Assembly: GCA_920105625.2 (NCBI GenBank)
Contig: OV050030.1
Coordinates: 75,369,900 to 75,433,899 of the forward strand
Origin: Clusia tigrina
Taxonomy: Eukaryota > Arthropoda > Insecta > Diptera > Clusiidae
DNA: 64,000 bases
Direction: 5' to 3'
Shown piece by piece: positions 19,878-29,690 of the stretch. The notes under the pieces were generated by a model. It ran no database searches. It saw only the letters and a list, made by a program, of their open reading frames with translations, and had not been told where the DNA came from. How positions within the stretch are numbered: the first letter of the stretch is position 1; the number at the start of each line of letters is the position of its first letter. The translations under genes were made by a program, and so were the position numbers.

Positions 19878-20296
19878 TTACGCTCTCTAAACACAATGAT
19901 TGGCAGCATATAATGAGAACATAAAATGTCCACTAACTCATCATACGATTTGCGACATGGAAGTTCCGGACTGCAAATACTGTGTAGGACTGCATATGCT
20001 TCAGAGCCTATACACTTCAGAAGAGTGGAAACTTTTCCACTCTCTGTCGAGCATGCAACTTCAATAAAGTGCATTTGAAGACGTTCATTCCATAACTGGA
20101 AATTCTCTCTCGGCACAAATTCTGGCATGGTGGACGCACGCATAGTGGCATTTACAATTTGTGAATTGTTAAAACTCACATCTGCTTGTGATGTCGTCAT
20201 AATCAATGGATTTTTTTTTTTTTTAAATTTACTTCTTAACTTTTCTTTTTTCTTTATCCTACCGACTGCGTCAATTTGTAGTGTATTTGTAGCCAA
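19878..20296 (-). pseudogene. Gypsy-type gag fragment, antisense
   Basis: A 142-residue frame whose first ATG is at 20296; the second ATG, MTTSQADVSFNN, is a likelier start. It carries a Ty3/gypsy capsid signature: FVPRENFQLWNERLQMHFIE, then KVSTLLKCIGSEAYAVLHSI, then CSPELPCRKSYDELVDIL and FRERKIS. It stops at the junction with BEL copy A. The N-terminal 30 residues are Lys-rich and probably non-coding leader. No pol or LTR is seen with it. Confidence 0.72.
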
Positions 20297-20370
20297 GTTA
20301 AACGGAAGTGTTCTTTATTCTCCAATTCATTTATCTGTTTACCTTCACTTGTCAACACTTGACAGTTGAT

Positions 20371-20430
20371 TATAGGTACCTTTACACTACACAATATTAA
20401 TACTTAACTATAGGTACCTTTACATTATAG
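20371..20430 (+). repeat. Short direct repeat
   Basis: tataggtacctttacactac (20371-20390) recurs as tataggtacctttacatta at 20410-20428, period 39 bp. It lies between the gypsy gag and the BEL LTR; origin unknown. Confidence 0.7.
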
Positions 20431-20448
20431 TAATAATTTTAATATAAA

Positions 20449-20951
20449 TGTTTGTACCTGCTCCAAAGCAAAATTCCAATCAGCAATTCCCATCACCAAT
20501 GCCCGCTCGTGAACGCAGAATAAGCAGTATACCCGATGAACGGATATACAGCGTGTGAAGCCTCATCAGCATTTCCGTACACGTGCGGGCTAAAGTATTA
20601 ATTTGCCCTTCGTACGCATAAACGCTGGTGCCTTGCACATAATTGCAGACACCACAAATATATTTATTTCTGTGGCATAATCAAAAATATAATATAAATT
20701 CAATCAATTTATAAATAAAAATTTAGATATACTTTTGAAGTCAACCATTCAACAGTGTTTTCTTTGTCGCCACTTTCAACCACAAGGTTAATTCAAAATT
20801 AATACTTGATTAGCCACAACACTCTCTCGGTACTGTACCCAAAGAGATATCAGACTTCAGTATTGCATTTGAAGTCATCATCACGATCCTTCGGTATTGC
20901 ACCCAAGGAATCGGCAACCGATTAGTAAACCAACTAATCGGTATAGAAACA
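20449..20951 (+). repeat. BEL copy B 5' LTR
   Basis: 503 bp, TGTTTGTACC to GAAACA. Same length as the 3' LTR, with scattered substitutions (for example aagtatgcac versus ttcgtacgca near 20608), so the two LTRs have diverged since insertion. Confidence 0.9.
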
Positions 20952-20954
20952 TTT

Positions 20955-20996
20955 TGGAGGCCCCGGCGAGATTCGAACTCACGATCTCCTGTTTAC
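20955..20996 (+). promoter_or_regulatory. Extended primer site: 42-nt tRNA-Thr-like 3' half
   Basis: The normal PBS (TGGAGGCCCCGGCGAGATTC, as in copy A) is here extended by gaactcacgatctcctgttt and ac. Read on the minus strand this is an entire tRNA 3' half: two bases of the anticodon loop, the 3' strand of the anticodon stem, the variable loop, a T-arm (GTGAGTTCGAATCTCGC), the acceptor strand and CCA. The PBS core ggcgagattctgaag then appears again at 21003-21017. See the finding for the interpretation. Confidence 0.85.
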
Positions 20997-21017
20997 CACA
21001 AGGCGAGATTCTGAAGG

Positions 21018-21757
21018 ATGGCGCATCACCAAGAAACAATTGAGCAGTTGGACAAGTTGACCAGGGCACAGTATGAAGTGGGCTCGGCAATAGAGCAACT
21101 GGTGACCAACTTTAAAAAGACACACAAGACCGTAAAACCATCGAATATGCCATTAAACGCATGAAGACTCTGAAGGAGGCATGGTCTACGTTCGAACATC
21201 AACATCATCTCGTACTCGAGCTAGACGAAGTTAATCATGAGTACTTCAAACAGGATTATAGAGGCAACGTAGTAAACCTCTACGGCTGGCTGTTCACCAA
21301 ATTACAGCACATCATCAATGAGGAAGGAGAGAAGCGTAAAACGCCAGTGCAACTTGAAGTTCCCTTCCACGTCCTTCAAGGAGGCTCTAACCGCAAGGAC
21401 AGTACACCGCGAACCAGCCATCAGGAAGGCGATGGACTCTTAGCCCTAGTACGGCAGCAAAAGGCGTTGGTGCGTGCAATTCCTCGAGTCATTGGGGATG
21501 TGCACTCGGAAACTGATCAGTCACATCCACCAGTGTACTATGATATCAAAACAAAGCTATTGATACGTTACCACGATAATCTGATGCAAAATAACCAATG
21601 GATATGGCAACGAACAAGCCTGGCGGAAATTGATGGTTATGATGCGGACAAATTCTACGAGATCGAAGATGCGCTTCAAAACGTACTCATTAAGTTACGA
21701 CAACATATTCCAGTCAGTACACCGAGCAACTCCACGCCAATCCACACCATACCATAG
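21018..21757 (+). pseudogene. BEL copy B gag N-terminal part
   Basis: The ATG at 21018 starts the same MAHHQETIEQLDKL protein as copy A, but the leader between PBS and ATG is shortened by about 95 bp. A one-base loss near 21118 shifts the frame. The rest reads from 21161 (MKTLKEAWSTFEHQHHLVLE) to a TAG at 21755-21757, where copy A has CAG. The part that copy A loses to its own frameshift is in frame here. Confidence 0.85.
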
Positions 21758-21766
21758 GCATTAAAT

Positions 21767-24118
21767 GTGCATTTGCCTAAAGTTACCTTGCCAGTTTTTG
21801 ACGGTAGCTATTCAACGTGGATACCATTTCGCGATTTGTACACAAAAATGTTTTACTTGGCTGCCAACGTAACCGGAGAAGCTAAAGCACTCATCGGTCA
21901 CTTGCCAGTATGCGAGGAAAACTATGACGCAGCCTGGCAAATCTTATGCGATAGGTTTAACAATAAACGCAAATTGGTTAAAACTATCTATAGCAAACTG
22001 TTTAATATAAAGAATGCTAGCAGTGAAATGGGCTCAACGCTTAAAACTATACACGATGCAGCCAAGGAATGCATTTACGCCTTAAAAAGCCAAGGAGTTC
22101 CTGTAGATAGCTTCCACACAATTTTGGAGTATATTTTATTGCAGAAGTTAGATAAATCGTCAAGATCCGAGTATGAACTGACGCTAGATCAGCCTCAGGA
22201 GTTCCAACACATTGACCGCCTATTGAAATTCTTAGAAAAACGTTTTCAATCATGTGAAGACCGAGAACCACAACACAAAATTAACATCAATAAACCCACT
22301 AACGTGAAGTATCATTCAACGCTATTCTCAGCAACCAAGGCCGCAACGGGCTGCCTCGTATGCAAAGGCAATCACCAACTTTTTGCATGCGCACAATTCT
22401 TGGCAAAAACGCCGCATCAGCGTTTTGATATAATTAAACAACACAAGTTATGTGCGAATTGTATGAAAAATGATCATACATCGAAAACTTGTTCAATGAG
22501 AGGATGCACCAAATGCAACAAGAAGCACAACTCATTAGTGCATTTTGATCAACAGCTAGCTAAGGGCCCATCCAATAACTCGGGTCAATCCAGTCAAGGG
22601 TCATCTCAGACACTCACAACATTCGTAAGTGAGCCTACCGTGGAGTTACATAGCTATGCAGGTGCCATAGAAAAACCACTCACCACTTCATTAGTTTCCC
22701 CGGTCAATCGTGCGGGCGTGAAATATGTGCTGTTGAGCACTGTCGTCTTAAAAGTCAATGACTTCCGTGGCAATGAATTTCAGTGCCGTGCAATTTTGGA
22801 CGGCGGATCGCAGACAAACTACATTACGGACAGGTTGGCAAAGAAGCTCGGATTACCAACACAATACAATCCGCAGTACTTTGATGGAATTGGGGAAATT
22901 CAACAACGCGCTACTCACCGGGCAAACATTAAACTTGAGTCACGATTGACTAGTTACTCAGCCCGAATTGAAATTGTCATACTGCCAAAAATTACAAATC
23001 CACTGCCAACACAGAGTTTCGATGTGACAGCCTGGCCTATTCCTAAAAATATTCAATTGGCTGATCCGGAGTTTAATCAATCAGGACCAATTGACATTCT
23101 TATAGGCAACGAATGTTATCTGGAATTGCTAGTAGTCGGCCAAATCAAATTGGAAACCGGACTCCCCATATTGCAAAACACCGTATTCGGATGGGTGCTT
23201 GGTGGACACATCACAGTTCCATCAACAGCTGAAACTACGTTCTGCGGTATTGGAGTTACGAATGAAGATGAATCATTAACCCAACAGCTCGAGCGTTTCT
23301 GGCAGCTAGAAGAATTTGACACCAACAGCCCGCCGCTAACAGCGATAGAAAGAACTTGCGAAGCATTTTTCAACCAATCGGTGTGTCGAGCAACGAACGG
23401 ACAGTTCGTTGTGCGCTTGCCTTTCGTTGATAACGCAAGCCCTCTTGGAGACTCGAAAGCTATCGCATTACAACGCTTTTACGCCATCGAACGTAAATTG
23501 CAAAGAAACCCCGTCATCAAAATGCAGTATACGGCCTTCATGGAGGAATACCTGCGGCTAGGTCACATGGAAGAAGTTAGCGGAAGCATAAACCAACCCC
23601 ACTACTTCTTACCTCACCACTGCGTTCTAAAGCCAGACAGCACCACCACAAAGTTGCGTGTCGTGTTCGACGCATCAATGAAGACGTCAACAAATGTATT
23701 ATTGAACAATGTGCTACTACCAGGTCCAAAACTTCAAGAAGACTTATTTGCGGTTCTTTTGAGATTTCGAGTACGCAGATATGTTTTTACAGCAGATATC
23801 GAGAAAATGTACAGACAAATTATCGTGAACGAAGCTGACCGCAAGCATCAACTAATCTTGTGGAGGAACACGCCAAGCGAACCTCTGAAAAGTTGCCAAT
23901 TAAACACAGTGACTTATGGAGTCACATCGGCACCATATTTGGCGATAAAATGTCTACGCATATTAGCCAAGGAACATAGCACACAATATCCGCACGGCTC
24001 CAGATGCTTACAACGAGATTTTTATGTGGACGATGTTATGAGTGGAGCCGACACGTTAGCAGAAGCTTTGCGCGTACAGGAATTCATTGAACTCCCTCAC
24101 CAAGTCAGCAGGGTTTAA
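21767..24118 (+). pseudogene. BEL copy B gag-protease-RT
   Basis: 783 residues. The capsid-like domain lacks 12 residues compared with copy A (36-bp deletion near 21838). Nucleocapsid Cys/His motifs lie at residues 195-260, the retropepsin-like site CRAILDGGSQT near residue 344, RT from about residue 600 (RVVFDASMKTS, FTADIEKMYRQI), and the catalytic FYVDDVMSG box with YVDD near residue 752 (24023). It goes out of frame near 24095, and RT continues in another frame. Reverse transcriptase would copy element RNA in virus-like particles. Confidence 0.92.
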
Positions 24119-24760
24119 GTTGAGGAAATGGTGTGCGAGTAATAAAACACTGTTAACGAACATCAACGCAGAGGATCGAGCAATTCAATTGAATTTTGAC
24201 AACGACAATTTTACCATCACAACTCTTGGTTTAACGTGGCAACCTGGGACTGATTACTTCCTAATAAGGACCAAATGGAGCACAACAGCCATAATAACGA
24301 AACGCCAAGTACTGTCGGACATCGCGCATATTTTCGACCCAATAGGTTTTTTGTCACCAGTTGTCTCATGTGCAAAAATATTCATGAAATCGCTGTGGCG
24401 TCTAAAATTAAGCTGGGACAAAGCACTCCCTATGGACTTGCATACCTTCTGGAGCCAGTTTAGAGAAAACATCCAGGAACTTGAGAACTTGCAAATTCCA
24501 CGCTACGTATTTCCAACCACAAAGGATAATGATGCATCCGAGCAGGCCTATGGAGCTGTTATTTATGCCAGGTCGATAAAAACAGATGGATCTGTGAGCG
24601 TTCAGCTGTTGTATTCTCGATCAAAGACTACACCACCAAAACAACAAACGCTCCCTCGGCTGGGAGCTCTGTGCTTCACGGTTAGCAGCCCATTCATTGG
24701 ACAGGGTAAAACATATTTTACAATGGACAGGCGAATGCTTTCTGTGGTCTGACCCTGAAG
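24087..24760 (+). pseudogene. BEL copy B RT thumb and RNase H
   Basis: Frame continuing RT: LTKSAGFKLRKWCASN, then the BEL-typical ITKRQVLSDIAHIFDPIGFL and FWSQFRENIQELENLQIPR. The RNase H start is seen as DASEQAYGAVIYARS, with the first catalytic Asp. A frameshift near 24690 ends the frame; further RNase H sequence is recognisable to about 24760, where a deletion joins it to integrase. Confidence 0.85.
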
Positions 24761-24784
24761 TGACGCTAGCCTGGATCTCTGCCA

Positions 24785-25557
24785 GTTTTTTGTGGGCCAT
24801 TTAAATTTCATTACAATCAAAGGGGAAAGATGCCACAAAAGTGTTATGTGGCGATATTTTGTTGCTTCGCAACTAAGGCCGTACACATTGAAGTGGTAAG
24901 CAACCTTACGACTAATGCCTTTATCGGAGCCATGAGGAGGTTTGTGAGCCGAAGAAGGAACTGCCGGCATCTTCATTGTGACAACGCGACTAATTTCGTA
25001 GGAGCACGAAATCAATTGAGATAGATTGCGGACATCATCCACAACGTAGATACCCAATCACAGCTAATGAATTTCTGCGAACACAAGGGAATCCAGTTTC
25101 ATTTCGCACCTGTTAGATCACCATATTTTGGCGGCTTATGGAAAGCAGCGGTTACATCGGCAAAAAATCTATTTTACAAAACTTTGTCCAATGCCGGATT
25201 AACATACAAAGAGTTAGAGACAGTTATGGTTGAAATAGAAGCCATTCTTAACTCGCGGCCGCTGACTCCTATGTCAGATGATCCACACGATTACGCAACA
25301 TTAACTCCCGGCCACTTCTTGACAGGTGCACCATTGACAAGTATTGTCGACCAGCCCGCTAAGAATAAGCAAAGTTGAAACACGAATTTTGGAGTCGGTG
25401 GAGTAAGAAGTATCTAAATCAACTCCAACATCGCTACAAATGGAAGACCATTCGTCATAATTTACCGTCTGGAACAATAGTATTAATGAAGGAGGGTAAC
25501 TTGCAAGTTATTAAATGGCGGCTTGGTCGAGTAACAAGTAACATTCCCTGGTGCTGA
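24785..25557 (+). pseudogene. BEL copy B integrase, DDE broken
   Basis: Starts within the catalytic core because the N-terminal zinc domain and the first Asp motif lie in the deletion. CYVAIFCCFATKAVHIEVVS and HCDNATNFVGARNQL (second Asp) are clear. The third catalytic position falls in GGLWKAAVTSAKNL: BEL/Pao integrases have Glu there and this copy has Lys (codon 25142-25144). TLTPGHFLTGAPLTSI and KEGNLQVIKWRLGRV follow as the C-terminal part. There are stops at 25021-25023 and 25376-25378, and a stop near 25555 closes it. Not functional. Confidence 0.88.
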
Positions 25558-25564
25558 CAGCCTT

Positions 25565-27434
25565 GTGCGAGTAGTGGAAATTCGAACTTCAACAGGCCTC
25601 ACCAGAAGAGGCGTACAATTACTCGCGCCATTACCCATGTCTACCGAAATTAATCCAGTAGAACAACCTGATAAGCATCCAGCTCCAGCAGAAGAAGCCA
25701 CAAATGTCAAAGACGGCATAAGTCATACACCAGCTAAGCGAATACGATCTGTGTCACCCTCGTCAGTATTGTTGCTATGCATATGCTTTCTAATTGCTCT
25801 AGTAGCAGGTGATGACCCCATTACAAAGGTGCCTTTCGGAAGTCAAACAGGACTCTATTTCGAAAAAATGGGTCTGACTTACTTAACAACAACAGATTGG
25901 AATATAGTATATGTCCCAATACTGGCTTGAGCGCAACAACATAATGCAAGGAATAACAGCAATGCAGCAAGCGTGTTCACGTATCCAAAGCGGTACAATT
26001 AATTGTGAGAAAACTGTGGACCAGTTCCGTACTAAATGGCAGCTAATCCAACAAGATGATGAGTACTTACAATACGACGAACAAATCCATCGTCAACGGC
26101 GAGACGCTCCATTAGCAATTGTTGAAAGCTTGTCTAATGCGTTGTTTGGAATTTTGGACTCCAACAATGCTAAAGAAATGTCTGCAACGATAAACGGCAT
26201 ATCCCGCAACGAAGAACATCTTCTGCACCTAATTCGAAACCAAACATCGGTAATTGACTCCATTAGCAATATTTTAAAGAAATCTGACGATCAAATTCAA
26301 CAAATACACAAGCAAATAAAATATTTATATAGCCAGCAGGACAACTTCACAAAGTCAGAATCCCAACATGCAATAGCCGAAATGTTTAATGCGATGTCCG
26401 GTCGAGTACTTATGGCTATGCAGGACTACCAACGAAATCAAGAGCTCTTTTTAGACGTACTGACGGACACACATCACGGACAGCACCATCCTCTCTGCTG
26501 TATCCGTCTCAGCTGCAACAACAACTGAGAGCAATCAAAGACCATCTCCCACCAACGTTACAAGTTCCCAGCAAAAATACCATTGAGATCCTTAAACTCA
26601 TCTCTGTGGAAGCACTCATCACGCCAACTGAGATGATTGTGCGTCTTAAGTTACCATTGACTAATCAAGAACCATTCGAATTGTTACATGTGACTCGACT
26701 ACCTATTTTGGGAAGCACTGGAATTTTCATGTAGGAAGGGATAATCGAGTATATTGTCACTAATCTATATCGAGACAAATATCATTCGTTATCAGCAGGA
26801 GAATTGTCAACATGCACTGCATTCAATTCTAATATGCATTTATGCAAGCAATTACATCCAACACATCGCATTACATCGACTATGTGAGATGGAAATATTA
26901 TGTCAAACTCCAAACCCAAAAAGCTGCAAGGTTCATCGCACACACGACTCACTTCAATGGATTCCATTACTTAAAGAAAACTCATGGATCTACATCGCAC
27001 AGCCATCTCGTACAGAATTACTGGTGGGAATAGGAAACTTAACCTTGAGACAAGGATGCACCATAAGAGATGAGTATACAACCATAATGGCACATCGGAC
27101 ATATGTTTCAAAGGTCAACAGCAGGATCATATCGAAAGTGAATCTAACTGAGTTGATCGCAGATTATATGAAGGCTGCAACACACTCATTAGAACAACAG
27201 TTCAACCTGACGGACGATATTCAAGTACTACATGAACATGTGCAACAATTGCAAAACAATGAGCAAATGGATCTACCGCTTAAGAGCCGAGAAGTCCATC
27301 AGTTCAGCATCAGATATATCAGTTTGCTCATCACATTGATCTGTCTTATCTGGATCTCTTACCAGCAATATTCGAAGCAAAAGAGGCGACGAGCTCCAGA
27401 TTTTCGAGTACGGGTTCGCGCAAACAGCATTTAA
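25565..27434 (+). pseudogene. BEL copy B envelope-like glycoprotein, broken
   Basis: The region after integrase codes for a class of envelope related to errantivirus env and baculovirus F proteins. The first frame (25565-25930) has an N-terminal hydrophilic part, perhaps the end of pol, then a hydrophobic signal-like run (SVLLLCICFLIALVAG). The second (25911-26528) holds a furin-type site RQRR followed by a fusion-peptide-like stretch (DAPLAIVESLSNALFGILDS) and heptad-rich helices. The third (26754-27434) has Cys-containing ectodomain sequence and a C-terminal membrane anchor (about 18 hydrophobic residues at 27310-27370) with a basic tail. Frame breaks near 25915, 26500 and 26730-26880. In related elements env could allow infectious spread; this copy cannot. 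Confidence 0.8.
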
Positions 27435-27460
27435 TTCGAAGTTGAGAATATGGTCAACAG

Positions 27461-27469
27461 GCGGGAGGA
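27461..27469 (+). promoter_or_regulatory. Polypurine tract
   Basis: gcgggagga directly before the 3' LTR; this is the plus-strand primer position. Confidence 0.75.
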
Positions 27470-27972
27470 TGTTTGTACCTGCTCCAACGCAAAATTCCAA
27501 TCAGCAATTCCCATTACTAATGCCCGCTCTTGAACGCTGAATAAGCAGTACACCCGACGAACGGATATACAGCGTGTGAAGCCTCATCAGCATTTCCGTA
27601 CACGTGCGGTCTAAAGTATTAATTTGCCCTAAGTATGCACAAACGCTGGTGCATTGCACATAATTGCAGACACCACAAATATATTTAATTCTGTAGCATA
27701 ATCAAAAATATGATATAAATTCAATCAATTAATAAATAAAAATTGAGATATACTTTTAAAGTCAACCATTCAACAGTGTTTTCTTTGTCGCCACTTTCAA
27801 CCACAAGGTTAATTCAAAATTAATACTTGATTATCCACAACACTCTTTCGGTACTGTACCCAAAGAGATATCAGACTTCAGTATTGCACTTGAAGTCATC
27901 ATCACGATCCTTCGGTATTGCACCCAAGGAATCGGCAAACGATCAGTAAACCAAGTAATCGGTATAAAAACA
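27470..27972 (+). repeat. BEL copy B 3' LTR
   Basis: 503 bp, ending aaaaaca. It is followed by ttttggag, the same bases that follow the 5' LTR. Confidence 0.9.
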
Positions 27973-27980
27973 TTTTGGAG

Positions 27981-28056
27981 TTTACTAATCGGTTGTCGAT
28001 TCCTTGGGTGCAATACCGAAGGATCGTGATGATGACTTCTTGCCGATTCCTTGGGT
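27981..28056 (-). repeat. Inverted LTR fragment
   Basis: 27981-28039 is the reverse complement of about 59 bp of the BEL LTR (compare 20870-20929), with one mismatch. It matches the 5' LTR variant (gattagtaaac), not the neighbouring 3' LTR (gatcagtaaac). A second, shorter inverted match, ttgccgattccttgggt, follows at 28040-28056. Confidence 0.85.
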
Positions 28057-28460
28057 TTCTGGAAGAGGAAACAACAGAGCACATACTGCGCAACTGTATT
28101 GCGTTGGCAAAGACACATAATCCAGCTTGACCAGCTGGCTCTGAAAGAAATAAAAAATGCCCATGTTATGGACATTCTCAAATTCATCCACAAAGCGGAA
28201 AAGATAATGACACAACATGACTTTCAACTACTTCCTTTCTTTAGACAAGGAACTTCTAGGTAGAAAAGGACTTAAAAAAGGACTATGACTTAAAGGTTTT
28301 GATATCACCAAACGGATGAAATGCATGGGATTACTGAGAAGTACGGGTACGAAACTAATAGGGTAGATAGGATAGTTGTGATTACATGGATCACACATGT
28401 TCAAATGTAGATCTTTAAGGTCGCTGTGTCGGGACAACTACAATAAAATTATTATTATCA
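28057..28460 (+). pseudogene. LOA/R1-like ORF2 C-terminal fragment and 3' tail
   Basis: EEETTEHILRNCIAL (28065-28110) is the C-terminal Cys/His motif of RNase H-bearing LOA/R1-like ORF2 proteins; compare EEEEETVLHLMCQCPAL at 59.3 kb. ALKEIKNAHVMDILKFIHKA follows in another frame. The 3' end has a taaaattattattatc tail near 28443. Frameshifts are present. Confidence 0.65.
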
Positions 28461-28959
28461 CAGTTAACAGGATAATATATATGGTTCACAGCACTTGCAA
28501 ACACAGCACATTTACTCAAACGAGTAAACTTGTTGAAAATAACTAAACGAGAATCTTAATAGAAAGTGAAAATGATCACAAGAAAAATTGAAATTAAAAT
28601 TTAGAGCTCCCTTTATTGGGATCTTAACCACAGCTCATTGTATTTATTGTATTCACAAGCATTCATACTTAATCCAAAGCCATCGACCCTCATACGCATT
28701 TATATGTTTGAAGTACGCAACAGAATTTATGAAGTTAAGGAGTATGTCTCTCTTTAACTAAATGTGCAGAGGCGAAGCAAAATAAGTATGACTCGCGTAT
28801 GATAATGAATTTAGTCTTTATGAGGATGTGTGTGCGACCGCATCGGTTCGCTCCTTTCTTTTTTCTGCGAATCCACAAAAACAAAGAATTGCGATGTTCA
28901 TTTCATTATTGTATTTATATTTATTTTCACATTAATTATATTTTGTAACACTACTATTT
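28461..28959. other. Spacer
   Basis: AT-rich sequence with no supported gene or repeat. Confidence 0.45.
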
Positions 28960-29394
28960 GGGGTAGTTGAAGCTTAAGGTTCGTGGAATGGGAATATGTG
29001 ATTATAGTTCTAGGAACATTTGCCTCTATCCCATCTAGACCCATAGTGCGTGGCGAAGAGTCACATCCTGCTCGAGGTAGCCCTGCTATTTATAACAAAA
29101 CACAACGGATCTAGACTGAGGAGTCAATAAACACCTCCCCGGATATTGGGTGCGGAGGAGATAACCTCTATAAAAACCTCTGGGTTGGAGCTAGATGTCA
29201 TACGACCCGACTGCTCAACCTGGCTGGGGACCCAGGTTAAAAACTAGCCCAGTCTCGAACGGAGTGCTCCGGATGCTTGGCGTCCTACGGTTATATCTAG
29301 CCTTACCCGCGCAAACGGACCTCTGCGCGAGCGGACCTCTCTTGTCCGATACTAGTGGGAATACATATGTTCAAGCAAAACAGACAGGCAGACA

Positions 29395-29690
29395 GAAAAG
29401 GGGTACTAAGGTTCGGGTTCGTTGACGCAAGCGTTCGGATCTACCGCAGCGACGAACAAGCTTTGGAACCGGAGGTGACAAGGCTACCATGTGTGGCGGT
29501 GGTGAAGAAGGGTTGTCCAGCAACCAAAAGTCGACTGACTCAGAGCAGCTGACCGGGGTCGAGTAACTCTTTGAGGAAGACGAACTCTTTGACTACACCG
29601 AAGGAGAGGAGGATGCGGACGTGACGATGGTGGAGGTAATAAGGACAGATTCCTATGAATCTGATCCAAATCAACCTCCATCATTCTAAA
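29395..29690 (+). pseudogene. LOA-like ORF1 C-terminal remnant
   Basis: RFGFVDASVRIYRSDEQAL matches the end of the DUF4780-like domain seen in the intact ORF1 at 62.7-63.97 kb (NYGFSSISLKVYRSD). An acidic tail follows (EEDEL-type residues around 29575-29640), also typical. The N-terminal three quarters of ORF1 are missing. Confidence 0.7.

Larger units (their letters stand above)
20449..27972 (+). mobile_element. BEL/Pao element with env, copy B (LTR to LTR)
   Basis: 7,524 bp with 503-bp LTRs at both ends, an unusual PBS, gag, protease, RT, RNase H, integrase and an env-like region, followed by a polypurine tract. It is inactivated by a gag frameshift, a stop at 21755-21757, an RT frameshift near 24100, a deletion between RNase H and integrase, an integrase Glu-to-Lys change and several env breaks. 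Flanking bases do not form a target duplication (ataaa versus ttttg). Env-bearing BEL elements, such as roo-like ones, are known in Diptera. Confidence 0.92.

Noticed and set aside
20955..20996. A tRNA-Thr gene on the minus strand
   Set aside because: Only the 3' half is present, including CCA, which nuclear tRNA genes do not encode. It abuts an LTR exactly where the primer site should be.
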